Position numbers and translations under genes: made by a program. Shown here one piece after another: positions 62,155 to 64,000 of a stretch of 64,000 bases of DNA; the stretch's first letter is position 1, and each line of letters begins with the position of its first letter. Location: positions 1 to 64,000 of the forward strand of contig VGXG01000005.1 of the NCBI GenBank assembly GCA_016873395.1, in the 5' to 3' direction. The notes under the pieces are model-generated. The model saw only the letters and a list, made by a program, of their open reading frames with translations. It was not told the origin of the DNA and searched no databases. This DNA is from Nitrospira sp. Lineage in GTDB: Bacteria > Nitrospirota > Nitrospiria > Nitrospirales > Nitrospiraceae.

Positions 62155-63948
62155 TTAGTGGTCCAAGCCGTATGGAGGCAACGTCGTCAGACGGGGATCC
62201 TCCACCGGGCCTCCGACCGTGAAGTGATAGAGCGACTGGAAGGCCGTGCCGGCGAACCCGAACACCTGGTGGACAGGATCGTCGAAGAAGCACCCGATGC
62301 CCGTGGCCCGCAGGCCGGCTGCCTCGGCCTCCAAGTAGAGGACCTGCCCGATGACCCCGGTCTCCCAGAACAGCCGCCGATAGAACCAGGCTCCATGCTG
62401 GTGCAGGCTCGCCTCGAATTCCGCCACCATACCGAGGGAAAAGGCGCTTTCCCCCGCGATGTCTTGACCGCAACTGACCTGTGCGACGACCCGCCGCACA
62501 TCCCCTTCCTGAAGCAAAAACAGCGGGAGCGTCGGAGGGCAGTCAGGCGGGATGACCCATGCGAACTGGCCGTGCATGGCCCGCCGAAGCACCTCCTTCT
62601 TTCCCTGGTTTCGAACCAGGACGTACAGTCCCGGCGGCAGTCCCTCTACGAGATGGACGAACAGGACCAGGTGCACGGCCGGCTCCCAGGGAATCGCATC
62701 CCACGGCATGGGTCGCAGCGGGACCGGCCGCTCGTCCTGCGCCATGACGCGGCTCAGCATCGTGAAAAAACGCTGGGCCGAGATGCCGGTCTTTCCGTCA
62801 AAGGCCAGGGCGCTGCGCCGCTGCCGGATGATCCGTCCGGCCGAGGGGACAGGCTCCGCGTCTGCGCGGTGCCTGTCCCCGTGAGGAGTGATAGGTGATG
62901 GGTGATGAGTAGAAAAATCTGACGGCTCGACCGGAGAATCAATACACCGGCGGCCAGCGCTCGATTTCCACGATGCCGTCACAACCTCATCAATAATGTC
63001 CCACGGCACAGGCTCGTCCCGACTGAGACGGTTCGCTTTCCCGTACCATCTTACACTCGCAAGCCCTTGTGCCACGTTTTCATCCAGGAATAGCGGCACC
63101 TTCACAATCTTGTCACTCCTTACACCTGACGCCTCACGCCTTACGGCACCAGATGGCCAGACGACCGCCACGCAATCGGGATGTTCGCGCTCGGCTCCTT
63201 CGAAATCACCGGCCCGGTCCAGCCCCAGCAACTCGTGCAGCAGGTCGTCGCCGATATCTCCCAGAAGCATCATCCGCCAGCCCAACGCTGCCGCTGCGAT
63301 GCGGGTCGCCCCGATGGCATGACCCGCGTCATGCTGGCAATAGCGGAAGGCTCGTTCGCCGTATTTCCAGGCCTCTCGCCAATGGACGGAGGAGAAGGCC
63401 ACCAGGAAGGCTTGGGGCGGGAAGGGCTTCATGAGCTGCGCGAACCCATCTTTCGACCAGTCCGCTCGACGCTCCAGCCCATGTTCTTTCGGCGCATAGT
63501 GGTAGAGCCCGGGCGTTGAAGCCACGCCGGTAATCGCACCGATCAGCAGGTATCCCTCCGTGGGATGCAAGTTGCCGCTGGAAGGGTTGCTCCGCAAGGC
63601 CCATCGAACGTCCCCCGCCTGCTTCCAGGCCGTGATAGCCAGGGCATATTCGAAGAAGCGGGACAGACTGTGCAGCGAGAGGACCTGGGTCGGGACCACG
63701 CCTGGACAATAGAGATCATCGTACAGCGGAGAAACCGGTTCCTCCCCTGACGCCAAAATCGGCAGGGGGATCAACGGTGCGCCATGATACCGACGGAAAG
63801 GATCCGGCTGGTTGGCCCAGTCCAAATAGCCCAGCGCCCGCGCAAACCGATAGAAGTGGTGCTTGGTTTCTTCATGGTATCGGAACACGGCTGCCAGGGA
63901 GTCCATAGTTTCGGTCTGACCGGTCTCTGACTTCTTCATCGCGCTCAT
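62155..63948 (-). CDS. Double-domain SagB/nitroreductase-family oxidoreductase
   Basis: 597 residues made of two nitroreductase-like (SagB/ThcOx) domains, about 75-290 and 380-590. The first has 'ALRSNPSSGNLHPTEGYLLIG', the usual FMN-binding start of SagB; the second ends with 'GLRATGIGCFFDDPVHQVFGF'. There is no cyclodehydratase or precursor peptide gene nearby, so azole formation is not supported. The region between the domains contains 'FSTHHPSPITPHGDRH', and another stretch 'RREASGVRSDKI' is also repeat-encoded, as if repeats had entered the gene in frame. The start is the first ATG; ATGs at codons 4 and 15 are possible. Confidence 0.88.
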   Translation of the reverse strand: MSAMKKSETGQTETMDSLAAVFRYHEETKHHFYRFARALGYLDWANQPDPFRRYHGAPLIPLPILASGEEPVSPLYDDLYCPGVVPTQVLSLHSLSRFFEYALAITAWKQAGDVRWALRSNPSSGNLHPTEGYLLIGAITGVASTPGLYHYAPKEHGLERRADWSKDGFAQLMKPFPPQAFLVAFSSVHWREAWKYGERAFRYCQHDAGHAIGATRIAAAALGWRMMLLGDIGDDLLHELLGLDRAGDFEGAEREHPDCVAVVWPSGAVRREASGVRSDKIVKVPLFLDENVAQGLASVRWYGKANRLSRDEPVPWDIIDEVVTASWKSSAGRRCIDSPVEPSDFSTHHPSPITPHGDRHRADAEPVPSAGRIIRQRRSALAFDGKTGISAQRFFTMLSRVMAQDERPVPLRPMPWDAIPWEPAVHLVLFVHLVEGLPPGLYVLVRNQGKKEVLRRAMHGQFAWVIPPDCPPTLPLFLLQEGDVRRVVAQVSCGQDIAGESAFSLGMVAEFEASLHQHGAWFYRRLFWETGVIGQVLYLEAEAAGLRATGIGCFFDDPVHQVFGFAGTAFQSLYHFTVGGPVEDPRLTTLPPYGLDH

Positions 63949-64000
63949 TCGATCGAACGCATCGGTTGTGCTGCCGTGCAGTCTACCTGCCCGATTGAGA

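Noticed and set aside
62155-63948. SagB-type gene as part of a peptide-toxin (azole) cluster
   Set aside because: No cyclodehydratase, precursor peptide or transporter gene is near it.

Overview
The window is a GC-rich bacterial chromosome segment. The gene families, the RND pump with several TolC-type partners, the heme-binding Tll0287-like sensor fragment and the abundant short intergenic repeats together suggest a Nitrospira-like member of the Nitrospirota. This assignment rests on remembered family resemblance, not on a marker gene or a database search. There are no rRNA genes, CRISPR arrays or intact insertion sequences; one tRNA-Arg(ACG) gene is present.

Layout. 0-6.6 kb: a desaturase cut by the left edge, bifunctional proline catabolic PutA, an exported unknown, an SDR reductase and BioD. 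6.5-19.8 kb: a long minus-strand housekeeping series, read in the order clpC, tsaD, hflX, nth, yicC-type, gmk, rpoZ, coaBC, aroQ, efp, accB, accC, thiE, with many 1-4 nt overlaps. 20-28.5 kb: nadK, a 215-bp inverted-repeat element, a ferredoxin-NADP reductase-like flavoprotein, fumarase, a GYD protein, an FKBP isomerase, citrate synthase and an aldo/keto reductase. 28.5-39.1 kb: small unknown genes, a possible toxin-antitoxin pair next to RNase D, a cytochrome c, a tiny lysine-rich secreted protein, a DUF255/aldo-keto reductase fusion and a frameshifted outer-membrane barrel. 39.3-48.4 kb: an RND pump, its membrane-fusion protein and three tandem TolC-like proteins. 48.6-58.1 kb: a phosphate/polyphosphate region with a Ppx-HD protein, two thymidylate-kinase-like proteins, SixA, a CHAD protein, a porin and PstS, the last two behind PHO-box-like repeats. 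58.3-64 kb: tRNA-Arg, a response regulator broken by a stop codon, an RmlD-like reductase, a collapsed sensor-kinase remnant, an unknown and a double SagB-type oxidoreductase.

The observations most worth follow-up are: (1) a roughly 75-nt leader element with two conserved hairpins, compensatory base changes and an embedded Shine-Dalgarno, found upstream of efp and of a cytochrome c gene, with a broken third copy; (2) a Ppx-HD, kinase, kinase-with-altered-P-loop, SixA and CHAD cluster that looks like a polyphosphate-linked phosphotransfer module; (3) three genes without a Shine-Dalgarno whose start codon lies exactly six bases after a predicted -10 box, as expected of leaderless mRNAs; (4) degenerate 7-8-base repeats that occupy intergenic DNA and also run in frame through three proteins; (5) a decayed two-component pair.

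Start codons were chosen from ribosome-binding sites and family length. All promoter and RNA-structure calls were made by eye.
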